Source: an uncultured Desulfocapsa sp.
GTDB taxonomy: Bacteria; Desulfobacterota; Desulfobulbia; Desulfobulbales; Desulfocapsaceae
Direction of reading: 5' to 3'
Length of the DNA stretch: 52,401 nucleotides
NCBI GenBank assembly: GCA_947311435.1
Contig: CAMZKT010000021.1
Coordinates: 1-52,401 of the forward strand
This document shows, piece after piece, positions 1-8,345 of the stretch. The notes beneath the pieces are model-generated. The model had not been told where the DNA came from. It saw only the letters and a program-made list of their open reading frames with translations, and made no database searches. The position numbers and the translations under genes are program-made. Within the stretch, counting starts at the first letter, position 1; each line of letters starts with the position of its first letter.

Positions 1-217
1 CGTTGTCAGACTCGAAGGTGCAGTTTCCCACAAGTCCATCTGTAGGGGTGGTATCGGCGCAGACTTTTATCCCATCCTTATACAAATAATAACTGGAAGG
101 TGTTTTGCCATCTGTTGGCTGGAAGTCATAGGTCACACTGATATTCTGAATTGCAGCAATGGAGTATCCAGGAGTGAGGAACCCAAAAGCGGCCAGGAAG
201 AGGATAAGTTTTTTCAT
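1..217 (-). CDS. Small secreted fibronectin-III-like protein (3' end outside window)
   Basis: Partial gene: 72 codons from the ATG at 217 run off the left edge. The first 22 or so residues (MKKLILFLAAFGFLTPGYSIAA) form a clear signal peptide, so the product is exported. The visible mature part has the pattern Y-x-L-Y-K-x-G-x-x-V-C followed by G-x-C-x-F-x-S, which is also present in the protein encoded at 5430-5822, so the two are paralogues. The pattern resembles fibronectin type III-like domains that bacteria use in secreted or surface proteins (inference). Function is unknown. The ribosome-binding site is weak (AGAG 8-10 nt upstream). Confidence 0.7.
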   Translation of the reverse strand, partial: MKKLILFLAAFGFLTPGYSIAAIQNISVTYDFQPTDGKTPSSYYLYKDGIKVCADTTPTDGLVGNCTFESDN

Positions 218-518
218 AGCAGTCTCTGTCAAAAGTTAGGGAAAAGTTCTAGTAAACACTCCGATGTGTACGCAACAAGTGTGCCAAAACTGACAGAGGT
301 CGTTTGGTTGTGGTGCCTCTATTTAGGCGTTTGCGTGAATATGTTTGTCTGTTATTGCTTGTTATTTCATTATTAAAGATGTGGACGAATAGAAATTGTG
401 TGTTGGGTGTGCAGTGGAATTATCCCGTTTGCACACACCAGTAACTTAAGCGGGTTTCGTTTTGGTTATGCAGTTACATTCTATTCCGTCTTTCAGGAAA
501 AGGGAGTACTCTCTTTTT
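218..518. other. Intergenic region, no gene seen
   Basis: About 300 nt between the partial secreted-protein gene and the MshEN-domain gene, both on the minus strand. It is AT-rich and probably holds the promoter of the leftmost gene. I see no convincing promoter, terminator or RNA gene. An open frame on the plus strand here runs antisense into the neighbouring gene and has no family signature, so I do not call it. Confidence 0.5.
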
Positions 519-1346
519 TTAGTCTGAATTTACAATGCTGGAATATATTGCGTCATGCGATCTTTCTTTGTCTAAAACCCACTCCAGCCACTTTGACTGT
601 TTTACAGAAAAGTCATTTCTGCGGCTTAGAACAAATGCCCTTAAAGTGTGTATATTTTCAAAGGCAACCGAATAATATCCATCGGAAAAAGCACTGTGCC
701 CAAGGAGAGAGATTCTTCCAGATTTTTCAAAAGCAACCATGAGGTCAAGGTGTTCGTAGAGGGTTGAATTTGACAGTTGTGATACGGTACCATATCTTGA
801 TGATTGTATGTAGTTATAAGTTGCTATACCAAAAATTACGACTAGTACAAGGGCTGCCGTGGCTATGACACGTGTTAGTTTAGTGTTAACCTGGGGGTTG
901 AAAATGTCTTTAATGGAATAGGGAACCTTTTGAGCGATGGCTTTATTTATCTCTGATTGCTTCGCCAGGCAGGGCTCAACACCTTTTCCTGTAAAATGTT
1001 CTATGTCTTTTATTGCTTCTTGGTCTGAAGGATCTGCCATGGCGGTTACGAGGATATTGTTGTTTTCCAGTGACAATGGAAGGGCGCCATATTTTGTGCA
1101 GAGATAGCGGGGGAGTATTTGTTTTGCATCCTCTGAGAAAGCCTCATTGAGGTCTGTGAGTTGAATGCCCAACTGTTGTGAGAGTGTGCTTGCCAATTGG
1201 TCGTCAGAAAGTACTCCCATTTGGAGGAGGATATTCCCTAAACGGCGATTACCACCGACCTGAATACGCAGGGCATCGTTTATAGCTTCTTGGCTGACTT
1301 TATTTTGTCGAACTAGTAATTCTCCTAAGCGGGTTTTAGTTTCCAT
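519..1346 (-). CDS. MshEN/GspE N-terminal domain protein with one membrane segment
   Basis: 275 residues starting at an ATG preceded by AAGGAGACACCTC, a good ribosome-binding site. Residues about 1-140 match the MshEN (type II secretion GspE N-terminal) domain: LGELLVRQ, then LG-x-ILLQMGVLSDDQL, then DLNEAFSEDAKQILPRYLC, then ADPSDQEAI. In this family the domain can bind cyclic di-GMP or nucleotides. No ATPase domain follows. Instead there is a membrane helix at about 159-180 and a roughly 95-residue C-terminal region that I do not recognise. This is therefore not a secretion ATPase but perhaps a membrane-tethered c-di-GMP sensor (inference). It is the only gene in its transcription unit. Confidence 0.75.
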   Translation of the reverse strand: METKTRLGELLVRQNKVSQEAINDALRIQVGGNRRLGNILLQMGVLSDDQLASTLSQQLGIQLTDLNEAFSEDAKQILPRYLCTKYGALPLSLENNNILVTAMADPSDQEAIKDIEHFTGKGVEPCLAKQSEINKAIAQKVPYSIKDIFNPQVNTKLTRVIATAALVLVVIFGIATYNYIQSSRYGTVSQLSNSTLYEHLDLMVAFEKSGRISLLGHSAFSDGYYSVAFENIHTLRAFVLSRRNDFSVKQSKWLEWVLDKERSHDAIYSSIVNSD

Positions 1347-1779
1347 GAGGTGTCTCCTTGTGGGTGAAATGTGTTGACTCTGAAGAATCGAGTTTTGACG
1401 CTTATTAAGGATTGAGTTCTCTGTTGCGACAGTTTATTGAAATATTCCTACCCTATTCTTTATTGTACGTTTTCTTTGTTAAAAACATATGGGTAAAAAT
1501 ACCTGTTTTGCAGGGGGGGGGATATGGTTGGAACATTGTTTATCAGCTAACTGTTAGTTGTGGCAAGGGAATTGGCTCAATGTGGATGTGTGAAACAGAG
1601 ACTGGGATACTGGAAAAACTTTTTTTCAGTATCCCGCCCATTGTGAGATGTGGTAAATTGGAATTGGTTCGGGAATTTACTGATTCCAAGCTGTAATTGA
1701 AAGGTGAGACCTTTTGCAATACTACTCCTTAGAGTAGCTGTACATTGATACTGTGTCTTTTCTACTGGAGAGCTTTTAA
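1347..1779. other. Divergent intergenic region
   Basis: 433 nt between the minus-strand MshEN gene and the plus-strand phosphodiesterase fusion, so it should hold the promoters of both. It contains a G8 run at about 1512-1519 and a long inverted repeat (listed separately). A plus-strand open frame of 94 codons has no ribosome-binding site or family signature and is not called. Confidence 0.5.
1604..1635. repeat. Inverted repeat, 9-bp stem extended by A/T run
   Basis: GGGATACTG at 1604-1612 is matched by CAGTATCCC at 1627-1635. The spacer carries A5 and T7 runs that can extend the stem. The T-run lies inside the stem rather than after it, so it is not a classical intrinsic terminator. It sits in the divergent region upstream of the phosphodiesterase fusion and could be a regulatory hairpin or a dispersed palindrome. 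Confidence 0.55.
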
Positions 1780-4587
1780 ATGAAAAATAGAAAACTTCTT
1801 CTCATAGGATGGGATGCAGCAGATTGGAAAGTTATTCATCCATTGCTTGATAGCGGTAAAATGCCAAACCTGCAGAAGCTTATTTCCAATGGAGTTATGG
1901 GCAATCTTGCTTCACTGAAGCCGGAACTGTCTCCCATGTTGTGGACTTCCGTTGCTACTGGGAAACGTCCGTATAAGCACGGGATTCTAGGATTTTCTGA
2001 ACCTGGTTTTGGAGGAAAAGGCGTGAGAGCCGTTACAAATCTGTCTAGAAAAACCAAAGCCATTTGGAATATTCTCAATCAGAACAATTATCGGTCACTA
2101 GTGGTTGGCTGGTGGCCCTCGCATCCTGCAGAACCAATTAATGGTGTTATGGTTTCCAATCAATATCAGCATGCAACTGGTCCTTATGGGACATCCTGGC
2201 CTGTACAGGACGGAACGATCCATCCACCTCGGCTTATTGATAATTTAAGGAAGCTTCGTGTTCATCCCCAGGAGCTTGATCAAGGCCTTATTCAACTGTT
2301 TGTTCCAGATCTTGTGCAGATTGATCAGGACAAGGATCATCGTATTGAGGGCATTGCCAAAATAATAGCAGACACAGAGACTATTAATCGAGCCGCAACT
2401 GCTCTTATGCACCATGAAAAATGGGATTTTACGGCAGTCTATTTTGATGCCATAGATCATTTTTGCCATGGCTTTATGAACTATTATCCTCCACGGCTTT
2501 CATGGGTTGGTGAAGATGATTATCAACTGTACAAACAGGTAGTTATCAGTGGCTATGAGTACCACGATTTACTGCTTGGCTCCCTGCTGACGGAAACTGA
2601 TAAAGATACAACTGTTATTCTTGTTTCCGATCATGGCTTCCATTCTGATAAGCTCAGACCTGCTCAGATACCAGGAGAACCGACTGGCCCAGCTTCTCAT
2701 CACAGGCCATATGGAATTGTAGTTCTAAGTGGGCCTGATATAAAAAAGGACGAATTAGTGTTTGGGAGTTCTTTGCTGGATATCTGTCCCACGATTTTAT
2801 CAATTTTCGATCTTCCGGTTGGGAGTGATATGGATGGAAGGGTACTGGTTAATGCGTTTACCGAACTTTCAGGATGTGATTTCATCCCCAGTTGGGATGA
2901 AATTCCAGGAGAAGATGGCAGTCATTCGCCATCTTTGTATGCCAATTCCTTGGGAGACACTGAGGCTGTTACGCGCTTGGTGGAGCTTGGATATATTGAT
3001 AGGCCAGATCCTGATTTGCTGAAGGCGGCGGCAAATGCAGAGCGGGAATTGGAGTATAATCTTGCACGGTCGTACATTGATGCTGGGCTGCATGGGGAGG
3101 CACTTCCTGTATTAACGACTTTGCTGGAACAATGGCCGGATGAATTCCGTTTTGGTGTCGAGCTTGCCCATTGTTATCAGTCAGTGGGAAAAGCCACCAG
3201 AGCAAGAAAGTTATTAAGTGTCCTTTTTGAGAAAAAACAGCGCAAAGCAGAAGAGGCGGAAAAGGAGCTTGAAAGACTACGAAAAGAGATTGAGCAGTCT
3301 GATATAAAAAAGAAAAAGCTAGAGGAATTACAGCCCCAAATACGTACTCTTCTTGAATCGTCCTCAAGAAATCAGCATGGCATTGCATACTTACTCGGTG
3401 TGGCTTTACACGCCGAGGGAAAATGTGAAGATGCCTTGGATTCTTTTGAAAAAGCTGAAAAGGAGGGAATGCTATCTGCCGCACTCTTTATCCAGAAGGG
3501 TGCTGTATTTGAAACACTTAAACTTAGAAATAAGGCCCAACAGTCTTATAACAAAGCACTCTCCATAGATACGGAAAATTGTGATGCAATGCTTGGGCTT
3601 TGCAGAGTGTATCTGGCATCACGTCAAAACAAAGATGCAGCCCACAAGGCATTGGATGCAATAGCCCTGCGATATCATTTCCCTTTAGCACATTTTTATC
3701 TAGGGTGTGCTCTTCATCGTCTTGGAAGGTTGGGTGATGCAGTAACGGCGTTGGAAGTTGCTTTGGAGCAGAATCCGAATATACCGGAAGCTTGTCATCG
3801 TCTGGCATATATTTACAAAAAACGGTTGCATATGGAGGAAAGGGCCGTTTACTATAAAAAACTGGCTCACAAGGCTGTTCAACGGATACGGGAACTGAGA
3901 AAGGGGACGCTGCAGGAAATGAAACCGGTGCCGGTGACAGTTCATACGAAAACTGGCAATTGTTTCCCTCTTACAACAGAGAACGCTCCTCCCAATAAAA
4001 GTACTATTAACTCAACTATCGTTATTGTTTCTGGTCTTCCGCGGTCTGGAACCTCTATGCTTATGCAGATGCTGGAGGCAGGAGGGATGCCTGTTTTAAG
4101 TGATGGGCACAGGCAGAAAAATGCTGACAATTCAAAAGGGTATTTTGAATATGAAAGGGTTAAGAGATTGGTAAAAGAAAATGGTTGGTTACTGGGACAT
4201 GGTGGAAAAGCTGTGAAAATTATTGCTCAGTTATTGCCTTTTTTACCGGAGAGCGAAAAAATACAGTATCGGGTTCTATTCATGGAACGTGATCTGGATG
4301 AAATTCTGCGCTCTCAAGAGAAAATGCTTGAGAACCTTGGACAGACAAGAAAGCGAATACCTGAAAAACTAATCAAAAATGACTTCCTGAGACAGGTGGA
4401 AACCATGAAATCTCTTTTGTCCATACGAAAAATACCAGTTTTATATGTTTGTCATCAGGACTGTATTCTGAAGGCGTCAACTGTGGCAGGTACTATTAAT
4501 CAATTTTTAGGCCACTTACTTGATCCCTCTGCGATGGAAGCGGTGGTGGATGAAACACTTTATAGGCAAAGGAAAACGGGGATTTGA
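1780..4587 (+). CDS. Type I phosphodiesterase / TPR / sulfotransferase fusion protein
   Basis: 935 residues; GGAG lies about 10 nt before the ATG. Residues 1-370 are an alkaline-phosphatase-superfamily type I phosphodiesterase domain. The first metal-ligand Asp is D12 (GWDAADW). The nucleophile position, aligned on the TG-x-x-P-x-x-HGI motif, is S51. Further metal ligands are D223-x3-H227, D284-H285 and H307 or H308. Residues about 480-520 are a charged coiled coil and about 530-710 are TPR-like repeats. From 748 a sulfotransferase-type domain starts with the P-loop SGLPRSGTSML, the 5'-phosphosulfate-binding motif of PAPS-dependent enzymes. There is no signal peptide, so it is probably cytosolic. 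Substrates are unknown; phosphoester hydrolysis or transfer coupled to sulfate transfer on glycans or glycolipids is an inference. Confidence 0.8.
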   Translation: MKNRKLLLIGWDAADWKVIHPLLDSGKMPNLQKLISNGVMGNLASLKPELSPMLWTSVATGKRPYKHGILGFSEPGFGGKGVRAVTNLSRKTKAIWNILNQNNYRSLVVGWWPSHPAEPINGVMVSNQYQHATGPYGTSWPVQDGTIHPPRLIDNLRKLRVHPQELDQGLIQLFVPDLVQIDQDKDHRIEGIAKIIADTETINRAATALMHHEKWDFTAVYFDAIDHFCHGFMNYYPPRLSWVGEDDYQLYKQVVISGYEYHDLLLGSLLTETDKDTTVILVSDHGFHSDKLRPAQIPGEPTGPASHHRPYGIVVLSGPDIKKDELVFGSSLLDICPTILSIFDLPVGSDMDGRVLVNAFTELSGCDFIPSWDEIPGEDGSHSPSLYANSLGDTEAVTRLVELGYIDRPDPDLLKAAANAERELEYNLARSYIDAGLHGEALPVLTTLLEQWPDEFRFGVELAHCYQSVGKATRARKLLSVLFEKKQRKAEEAEKELERLRKEIEQSDIKKKKLEELQPQIRTLLESSSRNQHGIAYLLGVALHAEGKCEDALDSFEKAEKEGMLSAALFIQKGAVFETLKLRNKAQQSYNKALSIDTENCDAMLGLCRVYLASRQNKDAAHKALDAIALRYHFPLAHFYLGCALHRLGRLGDAVTALEVALEQNPNIPEACHRLAYIYKKRLHMEERAVYYKKLAHKAVQRIRELRKGTLQEMKPVPVTVHTKTGNCFPLTTENAPPNKSTINSTIVIVSGLPRSGTSMLMQMLEAGGMPVLSDGHRQKNADNSKGYFEYERVKRLVKENGWLLGHGGKAVKIIAQLLPFLPESEKIQYRVLFMERDLDEILRSQEKMLENLGQTRKRIPEKLIKNDFLRQVETMKSLLSIRKIPVLYVCHQDCILKASTVAGTINQFLGHLLDPSAMEAVVDETLYRQRKTGI

Positions 4588-4690
4588 TGGAAAGTATGTC
4601 CTGTCTATAAAGGAGAAATAATGTGTATGTTCAGGTGAGAAGTGTTTTATAGTGGAATATGATCTTATAAAATAAAAGGGCAGGTTAGCC

Positions 4691-5338
4691 ATGACAAAAC
4701 AGACATTAGATGAACGGATGGGGCTTTATGTAAAAGTGGGAAGTAAGGGAATGACCTCCGGTGGACTCCTCTTTGCTGCCAGTGCAGTCACTGGTGCCGG
4801 TTTTTTTCTTATTCCTCCTCCTGCAGAGGCTGCTATTGTGTACAGTGGAGTGCAAAACTTTAGTATTGAAAATACAGGTAGCGTATTTCTTGATATGGAT
4901 GATGATGGGATAGATGAGTTCTCATTTTTTCATTCACAAGGCGTAAATACCAATTATCAGTTTTTCTGGGGGGCGGCAGGCAGCCCATCTTTTGTAGGTC
5001 AAATGAATGTCCCTTCTAAGTTGGTGAGTGGAGAAACAGTACACGATAACAATGTTGCTATTGCCACAGGAAGTATCTCTCCTTTAGCAGTAGAGGGAGG
5101 AGAATCCGGGAATTTTTTAAATAGTACAGGCTTTTTGGGGGTAAGATTTGAAGTGAACAATAAAAACCACTATGGTTGGATTCAGTACAAAGCAAATGGA
5201 GACGCATCCATTGGCACCATCATTGACTGGGCCTATGAAAATGTTCCTGGTGCAGCAATAAAAACAGGTGACACCGGGGAAAAATTCAATTGGAACCTTT
5301 TTTTACCTGCAATCATTAATGGCAAGACTGATAAGTAA
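4691..5338 (+). CDS. Secreted protein of unknown function
   Basis: 215 residues. Residues 1-48 form a long signal region (Arg/Lys residues, then SGGLLFAASAVTGAGFFL, then a PAEAA cleavage-like site). The mature start AAIVYSGVQNFSIEN and the later GFLGVRFEVN with HYGWIQYK and IIDWAYEN are typical of a family of exported proteins common in bacteria with PEP-CTERM/exosortase systems (recalled, not searched). No PEP-CTERM motif is present. The C-terminus is NLFLPAIINGKTDK, a short hydrophobic stretch with a basic tail that resembles the C-terminus of the next protein (5430-5822). It follows the phosphodiesterase fusion by 103 nt. Function unknown. Confidence 0.75.
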   Translation: MTKQTLDERMGLYVKVGSKGMTSGGLLFAASAVTGAGFFLIPPPAEAAIVYSGVQNFSIENTGSVFLDMDDDGIDEFSFFHSQGVNTNYQFFWGAAGSPSFVGQMNVPSKLVSGETVHDNNVAIATGSISPLAVEGGESGNFLNSTGFLGVRFEVNNKNHYGWIQYKANGDASIGTIIDWAYENVPGAAIKTGDTGEKFNWNLFLPAIINGKTDK

Positions 5339-5429
5339 TGTGTAGCTTTGTTTTGGTTGTATTTTAATTGGGAGAATCAAACAGTCTATGCAGGAATGAA
5401 GAAAATGGAGCATGTTACCACGCCATTTC

Positions 5430-5822
5430 TTATCGCTTGTTTTTATCATTAAGCAGTAATAATCCAAGAACAGTGGGTAATCCCTGTACCTTTGCGGGAG
5501 TTTCTTTGCTACCGAGATAAAATGGAAATGCTGCAGATTTGCGAGTTTCTGTTCCATCCTCAAAAACAGCCGTCAGAGAAAAATAAAAGAGACCGTTGTT
5601 TGAGGTAAATTCACAATCCCCCTCATAATCATAAGGTGAGTCAAATTGACACACCCTCGTTCCGCTTTTATACAGGCGATATGCAGTGAGTTCCTTGTCT
5701 GCGGAAAGAGAATTGTGTTCAAAATTCCATTCAATATGGATTGAATGGGTGGGAACCATGCCAAAAGCATTATTTGCAGAAAGAGTAATGAATAGTGCTG
5801 TGATGATGAGTAATAGTCGCAT
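5430..5822 (-). CDS. Small secreted fibronectin-III-like protein
   Basis: 130 residues from the ATG at 5822, chosen because MRLLLIITALFITLSANNAFG is a textbook signal peptide. An upstream in-frame ATG at 5882 would add 20 polar residues and cannot be excluded. The mature protein has the Y-x-L-Y-K-x-G-x-x-V-C and G-x-C-x-F-x-S-N pattern shared with the gene at the left edge of the window, then FSLTAVFEDGTETRKSAAFPF, consistent with a fibronectin III-like beta-sandwich. The two Cys of the pattern may form a disulfide. The C-terminus (LPTVLGLLLL followed by NDKNKR) is a hydrophobic stretch with a basic tail, the general layout of a C-terminal sorting or anchoring signal. Function unknown. Confidence 0.7.
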   Translation of the reverse strand: MRLLLIITALFITLSANNAFGMVPTHSIHIEWNFEHNSLSADKELTAYRLYKSGTRVCQFDSPYDYEGDCEFTSNNGLFYFSLTAVFEDGTETRKSAAFPFYLGSKETPAKVQGLPTVLGLLLLNDKNKR

Positions 5823-5882
5823 CTGTTTCGTGTGGTTTGTATGAATTGCTACTGAATGGGAAGTTTTTTTCAAGGGAAGCAT

Positions 5883-6394
5883 TTTTTCTTTTCTTCAACT
5901 GTCATGCATACGACATGCCAGAGAGCTTGTCTGTATTGTTCAGGGAGACGTCACTATTTGCGATATTTTGAGAAGGAAGTAACTTGGCTGCGCTGCTTTT
6001 AGCAGAAAGCAAAGCATTTTTACTGGTCGACACAGGATGTGTCGCAAAAGGGAGACTGGTATATGTTGTTGTATTTACAAGGTATATTTGACCCAGTTTT
6101 GTTCAAGAATTGTTCTGAAAGTGTTATGCTTTTGTTAGGAAGATAAAAGAACTGTAGTATCGGTGTATTATACGATCTTTGCGTCTTTTTGAGATGAGCT
6201 TCTGGTATAGTTTTATTGATTTTAATTTATGGGTAAATTTACCTAGTCGCATAATGGAGACATTTTGTAAGTGTCTGGAAATATAGTTTATGTTTCTCGT
6301 TTCTTGTCGGAATCTGGTGGCGGGGCGGGGGGGGTGTTGAGCGGATTGTCTGCAAAAGGAGACAACTTTTTGTCGGGGATAGGGGATAATAAGA
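5883..6394. other. Intergenic region with one hairpin
   Basis: About 510 nt downstream of the GlrR-like regulator and upstream of the small secreted protein, both on the minus strand. It contains a perfect 7-bp hairpin, CGACACA-GGA-TGTGTCG, at 6028-6044 without a T-run on either strand, and a G-rich run near 6322-6332. No open frame with a plausible start or family match was seen. Confidence 0.45.
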
Positions 6395-7735
6395 TCAGTT
6401 TTTAAAAAGAGATGGGATAATGTTGTGGCGGTTAAGGATTTTGTAAAAATCTGTACGGTTTCGTTTTGCAATTCTGGCAGCCCATGCAACATTGCCGCTT
6501 GTGGTCTGAAGTAAGCGGACAAGGTAGCTCTGCTCGAATTCGTGTCTTGCTTCATCAAAACTGAGGATTTTAACAGGGTTTTCCTTTAAGGTGTGGTGGA
6601 GTAGGTCAGAAGGAATGAGTGGAGTGGTTGATAGGGCAGCGGCCTGCTCTACAACATTAAACAGTTGTCTGATATTGCCGGGCCAGGTTGCTTCCAAAAG
6701 AATTTTCATGGCATCCGGCGAAAAACCGGTGATCTTCTTGTTGTTTTGCTGGTTGAGTAGTGAGACGAAATGGTTGACCAGTAATGTGATATCTTCACGG
6801 CGATCTCGTAAAGGGGGCAGCTCGAGTGTCACAACATTTAAACGGTAATAGAGATCTTCCCTGAATCCCTTCTCTTTTATGGAGTCTTCAAGGTTCTGGT
6901 GGGTTGCCGATATAATGCGAACATCAACAGGAATATCTTTTGTACTTCCCACCGGACGAATTGTTCGTTCCTGAAGCACTCGGAGGAGTTTGACCTGCAA
7001 GTGTGCAGGCATATCACCAATTTCATCAAGAAACAAGGTGCCTCCGTGGGCTGCCATAAAAAGTCCTGGATGGCTTTTATGGGCGCCGGTAAAGGAACCA
7101 CGGGCATGTCCAAATAGTTCTGATTCCATAAGTGCTTCCGGAATCGCACTGCAGTTCACGGGAACAAAATCTTTTTCTGAACGATTGCCTGCTTTATGAA
7201 CTGCAAGGGCAAGCAGCTCTTTTCCTGTTCCGCTTTCTCCACGAATAAGGACGTTGGACATGTTGTCGGCCACTAATTGTACTTTTGCAAGCAGCTCTTC
7301 CATGATCGTGCTTTGGGATACAATATGCTGCCTCCAGGTGTTCTCTTCTGAATTTTGAAGCGGTACTGTGGCAACAGCAAGAGCTTTTGCAATTTCGTTG
7401 AGCAGTTTACGGCCATCAATTGGCTTGGGAAGGAAAGAATACACTCCCTGACGAGTGGCATCAACGGCTTCAGTGATTGTTCCATGGGCAGTAATAATTA
7501 TCACCGGAACGGTTTTGTTCACTTTTCTTATAGAATCATATAGTGCCATGCCGTCCATATCTTCCATTCGCAGGTCAGTAATAACCAAGTGTGGGAGAAT
7601 AGCAGGGAATATGCCCATGGCAGCCTTGCCACTTTCAGCGGTGACGACCTTGTAGCCTGCACTTTCCAGACGGAGTGTCCACAGGCTGAGCAAATCCTGC
7701 TCGTCATCGACAAGGAGTATGGTTTGTCTGTTCAT
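6395..7735 (-). CDS. glrR: Sigma-54-dependent response regulator, GlrR/NtrC family
   Basis: 446 residues. The receiver domain (1-120) has the acidic pocket D10-D11 and phospho-acceptor D54 (VITDLRM). The central AAA+ domain has Walker A GESGTGKE, the sigma-54 contact loop as GSFTGA (a common variant of GAFTGA) and Walker B GGTLFLDEIGDM. The C-terminal Fis-type helix-turn-helix covers about the last 45 residues (GNVAWAARIAKRNRTDFYKIL). It would activate sigma-54 promoters when phosphorylated. It is the third gene of a kinase-lipoprotein-regulator operon with the same order as enterobacterial glrK-qseG-glrR. Proximity to the exosortase operon raises the possibility that it controls envelope genes (inference). 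Confidence 0.88.
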   Translation of the reverse strand: MNRQTILLVDDEQDLLSLWTLRLESAGYKVVTAESGKAAMGIFPAILPHLVITDLRMEDMDGMALYDSIRKVNKTVPVIIITAHGTITEAVDATRQGVYSFLPKPIDGRKLLNEIAKALAVATVPLQNSEENTWRQHIVSQSTIMEELLAKVQLVADNMSNVLIRGESGTGKELLALAVHKAGNRSEKDFVPVNCSAIPEALMESELFGHARGSFTGAHKSHPGLFMAAHGGTLFLDEIGDMPAHLQVKLLRVLQERTIRPVGSTKDIPVDVRIISATHQNLEDSIKEKGFREDLYYRLNVVTLELPPLRDRREDITLLVNHFVSLLNQQNNKKITGFSPDAMKILLEATWPGNIRQLFNVVEQAAALSTTPLIPSDLLHHTLKENPVKILSFDEARHEFEQSYLVRLLQTTSGNVAWAARIAKRNRTDFYKILNRHNIIPSLFKN

Positions 7736-7756
7736 AAAGAAGAAGTTGTGTGATCG

Positions 7757-8323
7757 TTATGGAGTTGTTTTGGTATCAAGCATAGTCTCAATCTCTTTCA
7801 ATTTTTGTACCTGTTGTTCAAGGTCTTGAATTCGACGTTTGTAAGAAAGGGCTTCACTTTCGAGTTGCTTAATGAAGGTATCCTGTTCTTTGTAGCTTTT
7901 TTTATTCTTGAGATAGGATGTCCAGTTTGTATTCAGGTACTTTGTGTATAAGTCAATGTTGCTTTGTGTGATGAGTAATAGCCCTGAAAGTGTTTGATCG
8001 TTACATTCAGGTTTTTGAAGAATTTTTTGTAATATTTTTTCCCCTTGCTGGCGCTGGTTAATGGGTGCGTTGTCGTGCAGTGACAAACAGAGAAGTTTAC
8101 TTAAACTGGTCGGGGCAGGGTTTTCCTTTACAGTGTTTATATTCTTAATTGAATCAAATTTGGCAGAGACCTCTTTATCGGTGAGATTTGCGGAAGAGGC
8201 AATGCAGGAAAGAACCTCAGCAGCAGATATCATGCAGTCATTTGGTTGTTTTTGTGGAAGGGGTTGCAGGTGGCAGGAAGAAAGAACAAAAAGAGCTAGT
8301 AAAAAAAACGTTGTTTGTTTCAT
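7757..8323 (-). CDS. QseG-like lipoprotein of the GlrK/GlrR operon
   Basis: 188 residues with a lipoprotein signal peptide: hydrophobic FFLLALFVL followed by the lipobox LSSC with Cys17. The middle is alpha-helical and carries three further Cys (C30, C40 and one near residue 79). The last roughly 45 residues form a heptad-rich coiled coil (QLESEALSYKRRIQDLEQQVQKL-type pattern). It lies between the histidine kinase and the response regulator, 22 nt from each. In enterobacteria an outer-membrane lipoprotein (QseG/YfhG) occupies exactly this place and modulates the kinase. Identification rests on position and architecture; sequence similarity was not testable here. Confidence 0.7.
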   Translation of the reverse strand: MKQTTFFLLALFVLSSCHLQPLPQKQPNDCMISAAEVLSCIASSANLTDKEVSAKFDSIKNINTVKENPAPTSLSKLLCLSLHDNAPINQRQQGEKILQKILQKPECNDQTLSGLLLITQSNIDLYTKYLNTNWTSYLKNKKSYKEQDTFIKQLESEALSYKRRIQDLEQQVQKLKEIETMLDTKTTP

Positions 8324-8345
8324 TTTTACGAGACCTCTCGTCAGG

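Noticed and set aside
398-742. Plus-strand open frame of 114 codons
   Set aside because: Mostly antisense to the MshEN-domain gene, no ribosome-binding site, no protein-like pattern.
1412-1696. Plus-strand open frame of 94 codons
   Set aside because: Contains the inverted repeat at 1604-1635, no ribosome-binding site, unusual composition; treated as intergenic.
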